From: Micromonospora trifolii
Lineage (GTDB): Bacteria > Actinomycetota > Actinomycetes > Mycobacteriales > Micromonosporaceae
Direction: 5' to 3'
DNA: 61,119 nt
Assembly: GCF_022229005.1 (NCBI RefSeq)
Contig: NZ_JAKKFD010000049.1
Span: 1 to 61,119, forward strand
Below the pieces are notes generated by a model. The model had not been told where the DNA came from and searched no databases. It saw only the letters and a list, made by a program, of their open reading frames with translations. Positions within the stretch are counted from its first letter, which is position 1. The number at the start of each line of letters is the position of its first letter. A program made the translations under genes and the position numbers. Positions 8,721 to 16,625 of this stretch are shown in pieces.

Positions 8721-10564
8721 CCACCACCGCCGTCCCCACCCACCCGCCCGTCGCCACCGCGCACAACGCCTCCGGCGACCCGGTCGGGCACCTCACCCCG
8801 CAGCGCTGGGCCCGGGCCAACCGGCTGCTGGTCCGCAAGGCGCTCGCCGAGTTCACCCACGAGCGGCTGCTCAGCCCGGAGGCCGTGGCCGGCCCCGACG
8901 ACCGGCAGTGGTACGAGATCCGCAGCGACGACGGCACCGTCACCTACCGGTTCGCGGCGCGGGTGCTCGCCCTGGCGCACTGGCAGATCGACGCGGACAG
9001 CATCACCCGGCACCGCGACGGCACCTCCCTGGCCCCGGACGCGGTGGACCTCATCGTCGAACTGCGCGACACCCTCGGGCTCTCCGCGCGAGTGCTACCG
9101 GTCTACCTGGAGGAGATCACCTCGACGCTGGCGGGTACGGCGTACAAGCTGGCCCAGGCCGCGCCGAGCGCCGCCGAGCTGGCCGACGCGGACTTCCAGA
9201 CCATCGAGACCTCGATGACCGAGGGCCACCCCTGCTTCGTGGCCAACAACGGCCGGCTCGGCTTCGGCGTCGACGAGTACCACCGGTACGCCCCGGAGGC
9301 CGCCGCGCCGGTGCGGCTGGAGTGGCTGGCCGCGCACCGGGACCACTCGACGTTCAGCAGCGCCGCCGACCTCGACTACGACACGCTCATCGAGAGCGAG
9401 TTGGACGCCGAGACCCGGGCCCGGTTCGCCGCCACGATGGCCGATCTCGGGCTGGACCTCGCCGACTACCACCTGATCCCGGCGCACCCGTGGCAGTGGT
9501 GGAACAAGCTGGCGGTCACCTTCGCCGGGGAGCTGGCCGAGCGGCGGCTGGTGCACCTCGGCCCCGGACCCGACGTGTACCTCGCCCAGCAGTCCATCCG
9601 CACCTTCTTCAACGTCAGCGAGCCGGGGCGGCACTACGTCAAGACCGCGCTGTCGGTGCTGAACATGGGCTTCATGCGGGGGTTGTCGGCCGCGTACATG
9701 GCGGCCACCCCGGCGATCAACGACTGGCTGGCCGACCTGATCGCCTCCGACGAGGTGCTGACCGGCACCGGCCTGACCGTCATCCGGGAGCGGGCCGCTG
9801 TGGGTTACCGGCACCGGCAGTACGAGGCGGCGACCGAGCGCACCTCCCCGTACCGCAAGATGTTGGCTGCCCTGTGGCGGGAGAGCCCGGTGCCCGAGCT
9901 GGCGCCGGGGCAGCGACTGTCCACCATGGCCGCGCTGCTGCACGTCGACGACGAGGGCGGCTCACTGGCGGCGGCGCTGATCGCCCGGTCCGGCCTGGCG
10001 CCCGAGGTGTGGCTGCGCCGCTATCTGGACGCCTATCTGACCCCGCTGCTGCACAGCTTCTACGCCCACGACCTGGCCTTCATGCCGCACGGCGAGAACG
10101 TCATCCTGGTCCTCGACGAGCAGGACACCGTCCAGCGGGTCATCTTCAAGGACATCGCCGAGGAGATCGCGGTGATGAGCGACACTGTCGAGCTGCCGGC
10201 GGCGGTGGAACGGATCCGCGTCGAGGTGCCCGACGACACCAAGCTGCTGAGCATCTTCACCGACGTGGTGGACTGCTTCCTGCGGCACCTCAACGCGGTT
10301 CTGGTCGAAGCCGGTGTGCTCGCCGAGGACGACTTCTGGCGTACTGTCGCGGCCTGCGCCGCCGACTACTTCGACCGGGTGCCGCACCTGGCCGAGCGGG
10401 TCCGCCACTACGACCTGTTCGCCCCGGAGTTCACGCTGTCCTGCCTCAACCGGCTGCAACTGCGCAACAACCAGCAGATGATCGACCTGGCCGACCCGTC
10501 GGCGGCGCTCCAGTTCGTCGGCACCCTGACCAACCCGCTCGCCGCCCACGCTCCGGCCCGGTGA
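8717..10564 (+). CDS. desD: NRPS-independent siderophore synthetase (DesD-like, IucA/IucC family)
   Basis: This ATP-dependent NIS synthetase should join and cyclise the N-hydroxy-N-succinylcadaverine units into desferrioxamine E or a relative. The 615-residue protein carries the family motifs EGHPCFVANNGRLGF near residue 170, HPWQWWNK near 255, and MPHGENVILVLD near 455. The last is the nucleotide and metal-binding part of the second domain, with the FHUF-like FKDIAEEIAVM following. The GTG start is preceded by GAAGGAG and overlaps the desC stop (GTGA). It ends the siderophore operon, and the next gene starts 48 bases further on. Confidence 0.95.
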   Translation: MTTTAVPTHPPVATAHNASGDPVGHLTPQRWARANRLLVRKALAEFTHERLLSPEAVAGPDDRQWYEIRSDDGTVTYRFAARVLALAHWQIDADSITRHRDGTSLAPDAVDLIVELRDTLGLSARVLPVYLEEITSTLAGTAYKLAQAAPSAAELADADFQTIETSMTEGHPCFVANNGRLGFGVDEYHRYAPEAAAPVRLEWLAAHRDHSTFSSAADLDYDTLIESELDAETRARFAATMADLGLDLADYHLIPAHPWQWWNKLAVTFAGELAERRLVHLGPGPDVYLAQQSIRTFFNVSEPGRHYVKTALSVLNMGFMRGLSAAYMAATPAINDWLADLIASDEVLTGTGLTVIRERAAVGYRHRQYEAATERTSPYRKMLAALWRESPVPELAPGQRLSTMAALLHVDDEGGSLAAALIARSGLAPEVWLRRYLDAYLTPLLHSFYAHDLAFMPHGENVILVLDEQDTVQRVIFKDIAEEIAVMSDTVELPAAVERIRVEVPDDTKLLSIFTDVVDCFLRHLNAVLVEAGVLAEDDFWRTVAACAADYFDRVPHLAERVRHYDLFAPEFTLSCLNRLQLRNNQQMIDLADPSAALQFVGTLTNPLAAHAPAR

Positions 10565-10612
10565 CAGCTATCGCATTTGGTCAGCGCACAGGTCAACGGG
10601 TGCAATAGGCGG

Positions 10613-11113
10613 ATGGGAGTTCTGAGTACCGCCAGTCTGTTCGCCGCCACAGTGACCACCGGCCTGACCGCCGGGCTGTTCGCCGCCTTCGCGTACGCGG
10701 TGATGCCGGGCCTGGCCCGCACCGACGACCGGACGGTGGTGCTCGCCATGCGGCGGATCAACGAGTCGATCCTCAACCTGTGGTTCGCTGTGTGCTTCGG
10801 CGGCGCGCTGCTGTTCACGCTGCTGGCGGCGGCGCTGCACCTGGGGGACGGGCGTCGGGCGGTGCTGCCGTGGATCGTCGCCGGGCTGCTGCTGTACCTG
10901 GTGGTGCTCGGCGTCACCGCCGTGGTCAACGTGCCGCTCAACAATGTGCTGGCCCGCGCCGGCGACGTCGACGACACCACCGACCTCGCGGCGCTGCGGG
11001 CGCGCTTCGAGGTCACCTGGGTACGCGGCAACGTGGTCCGCGCCGTCGCGTCGACCGGCGCCTTCGGGTTGCTGGCGTGGGCGCTGGTGGCCGAGGGCCG
11101 GCTTTCCGGCTGA
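10613..11113 (+). CDS. DUF1772-family membrane protein
   Basis: A 166-residue integral membrane protein with about four predicted helices (near residues 5-27, 57-80, 85-105 and 135-155). The segments GLFAAFAYAVMPGLART and VPLNNVLA are characteristic of the DUF1772 (anthrone-oxygenase-like) group. I use the ATG at 10613 (MGVLSTA), since an upstream TTG at 10577 would add 12 polar residues. It lies 48 bases after desD and could be read through from the siderophore operon, but a link to siderophore chemistry is not shown. Members of this family mostly have unknown roles. Confidence 0.75.
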   Translation: MGVLSTASLFAATVTTGLTAGLFAAFAYAVMPGLARTDDRTVVLAMRRINESILNLWFAVCFGGALLFTLLAAALHLGDGRRAVLPWIVAGLLLYLVVLGVTAVVNVPLNNVLARAGDVDDTTDLAALRARFEVTWVRGNVVRAVASTGAFGLLAWALVAEGRLSG

Positions 11114-11125
11114 GGCCGGACGGTC

Positions 11126-11157
11126 GACCGACTGGGCCGGCGTCGGCTCAGTCGGTC
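11126..11157. terminator. Hairpin between convergent genes
   Basis: GACCGACTG (11126-11134) pairs perfectly with CAGTCGGTC (11149-11157) around a 14-base loop that itself is GC-rich. It lies between the DUF1772 gene and the 3' end of the MarR gene and could terminate both transcripts. Confidence 0.55.
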
Positions 11158-11621
11158 GGCTCTGCCGTGCCGGCCCCCTGGAACGCGCGGGTCAGCTGGG
11201 CGAGGTCGAGGCCCTCGAAGTGCTGGAGGAACCGGCGGCGTACGGCGGCCAGGTGACTGGGCCAGGACTCCTGCAGGCGGGCGTAGCCCGCGTCGGTGAG
11301 GACGGCGTTCCAGCCGCGCGCGTCCTCCTCGCAGCGTTCCCGCCGGACCAGGCCCTGTGTCTCCAGCCGGATGATCGTGCGGGTCATGCCGCTGAGCGAG
11401 AGGTGGCAGAGCGCGGCGAGCTCGTTCATGCGCATCCGCCGGTCCGGTGTCTCGGAAAGGTTCATCAGCGCTGTGTACTCGGTGAGCGGTAGCTGACGGT
11501 CACCGACCATGTCCGCGTCGATCGCGCGGGGCAGGACGTGCATCACCTGGCCCAGGGCGCGGACCAGGGCTTCCTCGTCCGGGGTGAGAGGTTGCGGAGT
11601 CGCTGCGGAGGGGTTGGCCAT
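11148..11621 (-). CDS. MarR-family transcriptional regulator
   Basis: A 157-residue winged-helix regulator. The DNA-binding part is near residues 65-110, with MNELAALCHLSLSGMTRTI as helix-turn-helix and the wing around RRERCEEDARGWNAVLTDAG. N- and C-terminal helices should form the dimer interface. It is divergent from the FMN-reductase gene at 11759 across 137 bases that hold two related operator-like sites. The simplest model is a repressor of both genes that responds to a small electrophile or phenolic compound, but the ligand is unknown. Confidence 0.9.
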   Translation of the reverse strand: MANPSAATPQPLTPDEEALVRALGQVMHVLPRAIDADMVGDRQLPLTEYTALMNLSETPDRRMRMNELAALCHLSLSGMTRTIIRLETQGLVRRERCEEDARGWNAVLTDAGYARLQESWPSHLAAVRRRFLQHFEGLDLAQLTRAFQGAGTAEPTD

Positions 11622-11634
11622 CCTCTTATCATAC

Positions 11635-11653
11635 TTGTTTGACTGAGCAAATG
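11635..11653. promoter_or_regulatory. Candidate MarR operator, site near marR
   Basis: TTGTTTGACTGAGCAAATG shares the half-site TTGnTTGAC with the stronger site at 11692-11709 and matches it at about 12 of 19 positions. It lies directly upstream of the MarR-family start at 11621, where binding would give autoregulation. It is an imperfect dyad, so the call rests on resemblance to the second site. Confidence 0.45.
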
Positions 11654-11691
11654 CTTACCCTCCGTGTGACCACGCCCATAGGCCAGATGTT

Positions 11692-11709
11692 TGCTTGACC
11701 AATCAAGCA
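11692..11709. promoter_or_regulatory. Candidate MarR operator (perfect 7-bp arms)
   Basis: TGCTTGACCAATCAAGCA is a perfect inverted repeat with seven-base arms and a four-base centre. It sits 50 bases upstream of the FMN-reductase start at 11759 and 71 bases from the MarR start. Size and position suit a MarR dimer. Confidence 0.65.
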
Positions 11710-11758
11710 CCGGATAGCTTTCCCGTCGTCAGGCAAGGACCTCTGAAAGGCGCCACAC

Positions 11759-12319
11759 ATGACCAGGATCGGGATCATCCTCGGAAGCACCCGCCCGGGG
11801 CGTAACGGCGAGGCCGTCGCCCGCTGGGTGCTCGAGATCGCCAAGCAGCGCTCCGACGCGGAGTACGAGCTGATCGACCTGCTCGACTACCAGTTGCCGC
11901 ACCTCGACGAGGCGTACCCGCCCTCGATGGGCCAGTACACCCAGCCGCACACCAAGCGGTGGGCCGAGACGATCGCGTCATTCGATGGGTTCGTGATGGT
12001 CACCCCCGAGTACAACCACTCGACCTCGGGCGCTCTGAAGAACGCTATCGACTTCCTCTACGCCGAGTGGAACAACAAGGCCGTCGGCTTCGTCAGCTAC
12101 GGCTCGGTCGGCGGGACGCGCGCCGTGGAGCACCTGCGACTGATCTCCGGCGAGCTCCAGATGGCCGACGTGCGCTCGCAGGTCGCGCTGTCGCTCTTCA
12201 CCGACTTCGAGAACTTCAGCGTCTTCAAGCCCAACCAGTTCCACCAGGACTCGCTGACCGCCACGCTCGACCAGGTGGTCGCCTGGAGCACGGCGCTCGC
12301 TCCGCTGCGCAAGGGCTGA
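11759..12319 (+). CDS. NADPH-dependent FMN reductase
   Basis: A 186-residue flavodoxin-fold oxidoreductase of the NADPH-dependent FMN/azo/quinone reductase family. The FMN phosphate loop is GSTRPGRNG at residues 9-17, and the conserved PEYNHSTSGALKN follows at about residues 83-95, a hallmark of this family. A ribosome binding site (GAAAGG) precedes the ATG. Together with the divergent MarR gene this resembles MarR-controlled quinone or electrophile detoxification pairs, but the substrate is not identifiable here. A strong hairpin follows the stop. Confidence 0.92.
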   Translation: MTRIGIILGSTRPGRNGEAVARWVLEIAKQRSDAEYELIDLLDYQLPHLDEAYPPSMGQYTQPHTKRWAETIASFDGFVMVTPEYNHSTSGALKNAIDFLYAEWNNKAVGFVSYGSVGGTRAVEHLRLISGELQMADVRSQVALSLFTDFENFSVFKPNQFHQDSLTATLDQVVAWSTALAPLRKG

Positions 12320-12332
12320 GCTCAGCGACTTC

Positions 12333-12366
12333 GGAAACGGCCGCGGGGGATCCCGCGGCCGTTTCC
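12333..12366. terminator. Strong bidirectional terminator
   Basis: A perfect 15-base stem (GGAAACGGCCGCGGG paired with its complement) closes a GGAT loop. It sits between the convergent FMN-reductase gene (ends 12319) and SDR gene (ends 12373). A T-run follows neither arm, as is usual in actinobacteria. Confidence 0.85.
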
Positions 12367-12372
12367 GGACGT

Positions 12373-13311
12373 TCAGGCGCGTTCCGCGTCGGCGAACAGG
12401 TCCAGCGAGAGCTGCCACAGTCGCGCCGCCGCCGTGGGGTCGATCGCGTGGTCGGCGACGCCGCGCAGCGGGTCCGCCGGGTCGTGGCGCACCGCCTGCT
12501 CGCAGTCCTCGAAGTACCGGCCGCCGATGCCCTCCAGCTGCGGCCCGGCGGCGAGCAGCACGGAGGTCGCGGCCCCCTGCTGCGGAGTCTTGAAGTCGAA
12601 CGCCGGAAGCTGCGCGTAGTCCTCCTCGGTGAGGTGCCGTCCCAGGTTGGTGGCGACAGCGCCCGGGTTGGCCACGTTGACGGTGATGCCGTCGCCGGCC
12701 CAGCGCCGGTTCGCCTCGACAGCGAACAGCGCGGTGGCGGTCTTCGACTCGCCGTAGGCGAGGAGACGGTCATACTGGCGTTCCCGGAAGTTCACGTCCT
12801 CGAAGACCATCGGTGCCGAAACGTGGGCGATGGAACTCAGCGACACCACGCGGGCCCGATCGGCCTCGGCGAGTGCCCGGTGCAGCCCGTTGGCCAGTGC
12901 GAAGTGGCCGAGGTGGTTGGTGGCCAACTGCAGCTCCCAACCCTCCGCGGTGCGCATCTCCGGGGTGGCCGACACCCCGGCGTTGTTGACCAGGATGTGC
13001 AGGGGCCCGTCCCAGGCGGCCACGAACGCGGCGACCGACAGCTGGTCGGACAGGTCCAACGGCATGACCCGGAGCAGCCCGTTCCCGGCCCCGGCGCCGA
13101 TCTCCCGTGCGGTCCGTTCTCCGGCCCGCGTGTCCCGTACCGCCAGTGTCACCTCGGCGCCCGCCATGGCGAGCGCCCGGGCGGTCTCCACCCCGATGCC
13201 CGACGAGGCGCCGGTGACGACGGCGCGCCGCCCGGTCAGGTCGACACCGGCCACGACGTCGGCGGCGGTGGACCGGGCGTCGAACGGCGTGCTGATGCGT
13301 GATTCCGACAT
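12373..13311 (-). CDS. Short-chain dehydrogenase/reductase
   Basis: A 312-residue classical-to-extended SDR. The cofactor loop TGASSGIG lies near residues 34-41, NNAG near residue 109, the catalytic serine in VVSLSS, and the Tyr/Lys pair in YGESK near residues 189-193. The length and the late VANPGAVATNLGRHL resemble retinol-dehydrogenase/WW-oxidoreductase-like SDRs of actinobacteria. Arg in the VRDTRAGERT region after the second strand suggests NADP preference. The gene is divergent from a LysR regulator at 13468, which may control it. Confidence 0.92.
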   Translation of the reverse strand: MSESRISTPFDARSTAADVVAGVDLTGRRAVVTGASSGIGVETARALAMAGAEVTLAVRDTRAGERTAREIGAGAGNGLLRVMPLDLSDQLSVAAFVAAWDGPLHILVNNAGVSATPEMRTAEGWELQLATNHLGHFALANGLHRALAEADRARVVSLSSIAHVSAPMVFEDVNFRERQYDRLLAYGESKTATALFAVEANRRWAGDGITVNVANPGAVATNLGRHLTEEDYAQLPAFDFKTPQQGAATSVLLAAGPQLEGIGGRYFEDCEQAVRHDPADPLRGVADHAIDPTAAARLWQLSLDLFADAERA

Positions 13312-13467
13312 GATCGACTTCCTTCGGTGGGTGTCCTCGCGTGGCGGTGCCGGCTCGCCGTACGGGCGTACTGTGCCGGCGCCGCCCTTCGCACCGATCG
13401 TGCGCGGAGGTCTGCGCGGACGGCCAACACGCTCTTCCTGGCGTGGCTACAGTCTGTTCCTGTGGCC

Positions 13468-14367
13468 ATGCCTGAGCTGCGACAACTGCGGTACTTCCTG
13501 GTCCTCGCGGAGGAGCTGAGCTTCACCCGGGCCGCCGCCCGCCTGATGATCGCCCAGCAGTCGCTGTCGCAGCAGATCACCGCCCTGGAACGCGCCCTCG
13601 GGGCGACACTGTTCGACCGCGACAGCCGCGGCACCACACTCACCGCCATCGGCGCCCTGTTCGTGCCCGAGGCGCGCGCAGTGACCGACCGCGCCGAGCA
13701 GGCCGTCGCCGTCGTGGGACGGGCCCTGCGAGGTGAGGTCGGCACCCTCCGGCTCGCCTTCCTGACCACCGTCGCCAACCACCTGCTGCCCCCGGTGGTC
13801 CGGGCAGTCCGCCACCACCTTCCCGACCTGCGCCTGACCACCGAGGCCACGAGCATCGCGCCCCTGGTGCAGGGCATCCTGGACGGGCGGTTCGACGTCG
13901 CCTTCACCCGGACTCCGCTCGTGCCCGGCCTGGAGTCCAGGAGGCTGACGACCGAACCGGTCTGCGCGGTGCTGCCCGAGGGCCACCCGCTCGCCGGGCG
14001 CGCCGAGTTGACCCTTGCCGACCTGGCGAACGAACAGTGGGTCATGACGCCGCGCAGCTCCTGGGAGCCCTGGCATCGCGCCTTCGACGACCAGTTCCGG
14101 GAAGCGGGCTTCGTACCGACAGTCGTTCAGGAGGAGGCCGGCGTGCAGAGCCTCCTCGGCCTGGTCGCCGCCGGACTCGGCGTCACCCGGCTCGCCTGCT
14201 CGGCGGCCAGCCTTCGCCGCACCGGCGTGGTGTTCGTTCCGCTGGCCGGCGCCTCCGCGTACACCGAGGTGGTGTGGTTGGCGGGCAACACCTCGCCCGC
14301 GCTGCACCGGTTCCTGGACGTGGTCACGGAGCTGGCGGCGACGACCGACCTCACCAGCACCGGCTGA
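13468..14367 (+). CDS. LysR-family transcriptional regulator
   Basis: A 299-residue LTTR. The N-terminal winged helix (MPELRQLRYFLVLAEEL..., with the recognition helix around TRAAARLMIAQQSLSQQI) is followed by the linker helix and a type-2 periplasmic-binding-like effector domain from about residue 90. I choose the ATG at 13468; the longer upstream reading is Arg/Cys-rich and unlike a LysR N-terminus. It is divergent from the SDR gene with 156 bases between, the usual arrangement of a LysR activator and its target. The effector is unknown. Confidence 0.93.
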   Translation: MPELRQLRYFLVLAEELSFTRAAARLMIAQQSLSQQITALERALGATLFDRDSRGTTLTAIGALFVPEARAVTDRAEQAVAVVGRALRGEVGTLRLAFLTTVANHLLPPVVRAVRHHLPDLRLTTEATSIAPLVQGILDGRFDVAFTRTPLVPGLESRRLTTEPVCAVLPEGHPLAGRAELTLADLANEQWVMTPRSSWEPWHRAFDDQFREAGFVPTVVQEEAGVQSLLGLVAAGLGVTRLACSAASLRRTGVVFVPLAGASAYTEVVWLAGNTSPALHRFLDVVTELAATTDLTSTG

Positions 14368-14370
14368 CGG

Positions 14371-14386
14371 TGAGCCGGTCGGCTCA
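14371..14386. terminator. Small hairpin between convergent genes
   Basis: TGAGCCG and CGGCTCA form a perfect seven-base stem around a two-base GT centre. The right arm includes the stop codon of the sigma-factor gene, and the LysR gene ends four bases before the left arm. With so short a loop it could equally be a coincidence of stop-codon context. Confidence 0.4.
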
Positions 14387-15301
14387 GCGCGTCGCGAGGC
14401 GGTGGGTGGTGCCGTCGGCGACGGCGCGGAGCTTGTCGGGGTTGGCGACGTTGTGGATGGCGGTGATGCGACAGTCGGCGTCGATGTCGAAGCAGACTGT
14501 GGCGACCACCCGACCCGCACCGCTGAACACCAGGCCCGGCCCCCCGTTGATCTCGACCAGGGCGGCCCGCATGTCGTGCGGAGCGACGCCCTGGTAGGTG
14601 ACGGTGCCGATGGCCGCGAACCACGCGGCGACAGTTCCCGCACCCCTGATGGGACGCAGGGCCTGGCGGACCTTACCGCCACCGTCGGTCCACAACGTGA
14701 CGTCCGGAGACAGCAACTCCAGCAGAGTGTTGATGTCGCCACCGGTCGACGCGGCGAGGAATCGCTCGGTGACCCCGCGCTGCTGTGACCGGTCCGCTGT
14801 GAAACGGGGCCGCTGGCCCCGCACGTGCTCGCGAGCACGGTGGGCGGTCTGACGGACCGCGGCCTCGGAGCGCTCCACCGCCGCCGCGATCTCCGCGTGG
14901 CTGAAGTCGAAGACCTCCCGCAGGACGAACACGGCCCGCTCGAGCGGGCTGAGCGTCTCCAGCACCACGAGCATCGCCATCGACACCGACTCGGCGTCGG
15001 TGACGGCGTCGGCGGCGTCCCCGTCGGTCAGGACGGGTTCGGGCAACCACGGCCCCGGATAGGTCTCGCGGTGGTGCCGGGCCGAGCGCAGGCGCTGCAA
15101 CGCGAGGTTCGACACGATGCGGGCGAGGTACGCCTTGGGGTCGACGACCTGGGAGCGGTCCGCCGAGGACCAGCTGATCCAGGCGTCCTGCACCGCGTCC
15201 TCGGCATCGGCCGCGCTGCCCAGGATCCGGTAGGCCACCGAGAACAGCAGGCGGCGATGACTGTGGAACACCTGCTCGTCGGCGTCCGACGAATGCGTCA
15301 T
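14384..15301 (-). CDS. ECF41-type RNA polymerase sigma factor (SigJ-like) with SnoaL-like C-terminal domain
   Basis: This 305-residue protein has sigma region 2 near residues 10-75 (AYRILGSAADAEDAVQDAW) and region 4 near 115-165 (LSPLERAVFVLREVFDFSH...). About 130 further residues have an NTF2/SnoaL fold. Three signatures of the ECF41 group are visible: WLPEP in the linker, DGGGK, and NPDKL close to the end. In characterised ECF41 factors the C-terminal domain acts as a built-in regulator instead of a separate anti-sigma factor. The ATG overlaps the stop of the upstream oxidoreductase gene (ATGA), so I use 15301; upstream in-frame starts would run into that gene. Confidence 0.93.
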   Translation of the reverse strand: MTHSSDADEQVFHSHRRLLFSVAYRILGSAADAEDAVQDAWISWSSADRSQVVDPKAYLARIVSNLALQRLRSARHHRETYPGPWLPEPVLTDGDAADAVTDAESVSMAMLVVLETLSPLERAVFVLREVFDFSHAEIAAAVERSEAAVRQTAHRAREHVRGQRPRFTADRSQQRGVTERFLAASTGGDINTLLELLSPDVTLWTDGGGKVRQALRPIRGAGTVAAWFAAIGTVTYQGVAPHDMRAALVEINGGPGLVFSGAGRVVATVCFDIDADCRITAIHNVANPDKLRAVADGTTHRLATR

Positions 15302-16500
15302 CGCGCGTCCCGCAGGCGGGTGAAGCGGCCACCGCGCGGCCAGAACGCGCCGGAGGAGGGCAACCGCGACATGCGACGGTAGGTCGGCCAGGGCGAAGCG
15401 CTCACGGTCTCCTTGTACCAGACCGCCATCCGTCCGGTCAGACACCCGCGGCGAGGGCTGTCGTCGGGTCGGGTGAACTGCACGACCGCATCGTTTCGGC
15501 CCAGGCTCACCGGCGTGTGGTAGTAACCGAACCGGAACGGCCTGGGCTGCTTGCCCCGCAGCGCGCGGGCGATCGACACCGCCGCGTGCACACCGGTCGG
15601 CATGCCGCTCTGGCAGGTGCCGTGCAGCACCCCGTAACCCTGCCGGATCGCCGCCGCATCGCCGATCGCGTACACCTCGGGGTGCGACACCGACCGCAAC
15701 GTGGCGTCGGTGACGACGCGACAGCGTTCGTCGACGGTCAGCCCGGCGGCGGCCGCCAGCGGCGCCACCCGGGTACCACCGGTCCAGAGGACGACGTCAG
15801 CCGCCACGGTCCGCGCACCGGCCAGCTCGACCCCGTCGGGCCGGACCCTGGTGACCGCCGCTCCGGTGATCACCTGGACGCCGAGGCGGGTCAGCGCGGC
15901 CCGCAGGTATGCCTGGGCCTTCGGGTTCATGCTCGCCCCCGGGTCCTGCTGGCCCACCAGCGTGACACCGACCTGCGGGTGTCGTTCCGCGATCTCCGCG
16001 GCCGCCTCGACCCCGGTCAACCCGCTGCCGACCACGACGACAGTGCCGGCGCCGAGCCGTGCCAGCCGGTCCGCCAGCGTGGTCGCGCCGCTCGGACCGT
16101 CCAGGGCGTACGCGTACTCCTCAACGCCCGGGACCGCCGCCGTGTCCGTCACGCTGCCCAACGCGTAGACCAGTGTGTCGTAGCGCAGCACCCGGCTGTC
16201 GTCGACGCGGACGGTCTTCGCGTGAGCGTCCACCGCCGTCACCCAGCCACGCACGAACTGTGCGCCCGTCCCCGTCAGCAGCTCAGGGATGCTCAGCTCG
16301 GCGAGCCGCTGACCGGTCGCCGTCATGTGCAGCCGGAGGCGCTCGGTGAACCGCTCCTGCGTGTTGACCACTGTCACCTGTACGTCGGCCCGCCTGGTCC
16401 GTGCCGCGAGCTGGGTCGCTGCGGCCAGGCCCGCGTAGCCCGCGCCCAGGACCAGCACGCGGTGCGTGTCCGCCGGGACCTGCCGATGCGATGTGCTCAT
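15298..16500 (-). CDS. FAD-dependent pyridine-nucleotide oxidoreductase (NDH-2-like), ECF41 partner
   Basis: A 400-residue two-dinucleotide-fold flavoenzyme. The FAD motif VLGAGYAGLAAATQL begins near residue 15, the NAD(P)H motif VVVVGSGLTGVEAAAEI lies near 155, and the second FAD contact YAIGDAA near 290. This layout fits type II NADH dehydrogenases and related quinone reductases. I start at the ATG at 16500; the longer reading adds 24 polar residues without a ribosome binding site. The gene is upstream of, and overlaps, the ECF41 sigma gene. ECF41 factors are known to be encoded beside carboxymuconolactone decarboxylases, oxidoreductases or epimerases, and this one fits the oxidoreductase class. 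No transmembrane helix is obvious. Confidence 0.88.
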   Translation of the reverse strand: MSTSHRQVPADTHRVLVLGAGYAGLAAATQLAARTRRADVQVTVVNTQERFTERLRLHMTATGQRLAELSIPELLTGTGAQFVRGWVTAVDAHAKTVRVDDSRVLRYDTLVYALGSVTDTAAVPGVEEYAYALDGPSGATTLADRLARLGAGTVVVVGSGLTGVEAAAEIAERHPQVGVTLVGQQDPGASMNPKAQAYLRAALTRLGVQVITGAAVTRVRPDGVELAGARTVAADVVLWTGGTRVAPLAAAAGLTVDERCRVVTDATLRSVSHPEVYAIGDAAAIRQGYGVLHGTCQSGMPTGVHAAVSIARALRGKQPRPFRFGYYHTPVSLGRNDAVVQFTRPDDSPRRGCLTGRMAVWYKETVSASPWPTYRRMSRLPSSGAFWPRGGRFTRLRDAR

Positions 16501-16625
16501 TGTTTCGCCTCTCTGATCGAACTGACGACCACGAGATGCCTGCCGCTCGTCGGTTCGTGACATGGCGGCCATGTGACGCCCGCCACGGCCAGCGTCGGAC
16601 GGCCGCGCTCACTACCCTTGGCGCG

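Noticed and set aside
16501..16625. ECF41-type autoregulated promoter upstream of the oxidoreductase/sigma operon
   Set aside because: TGTCACG is present on the minus strand (16556-16562) but no CGTC follows at the expected 16-base spacing, so I do not call it.
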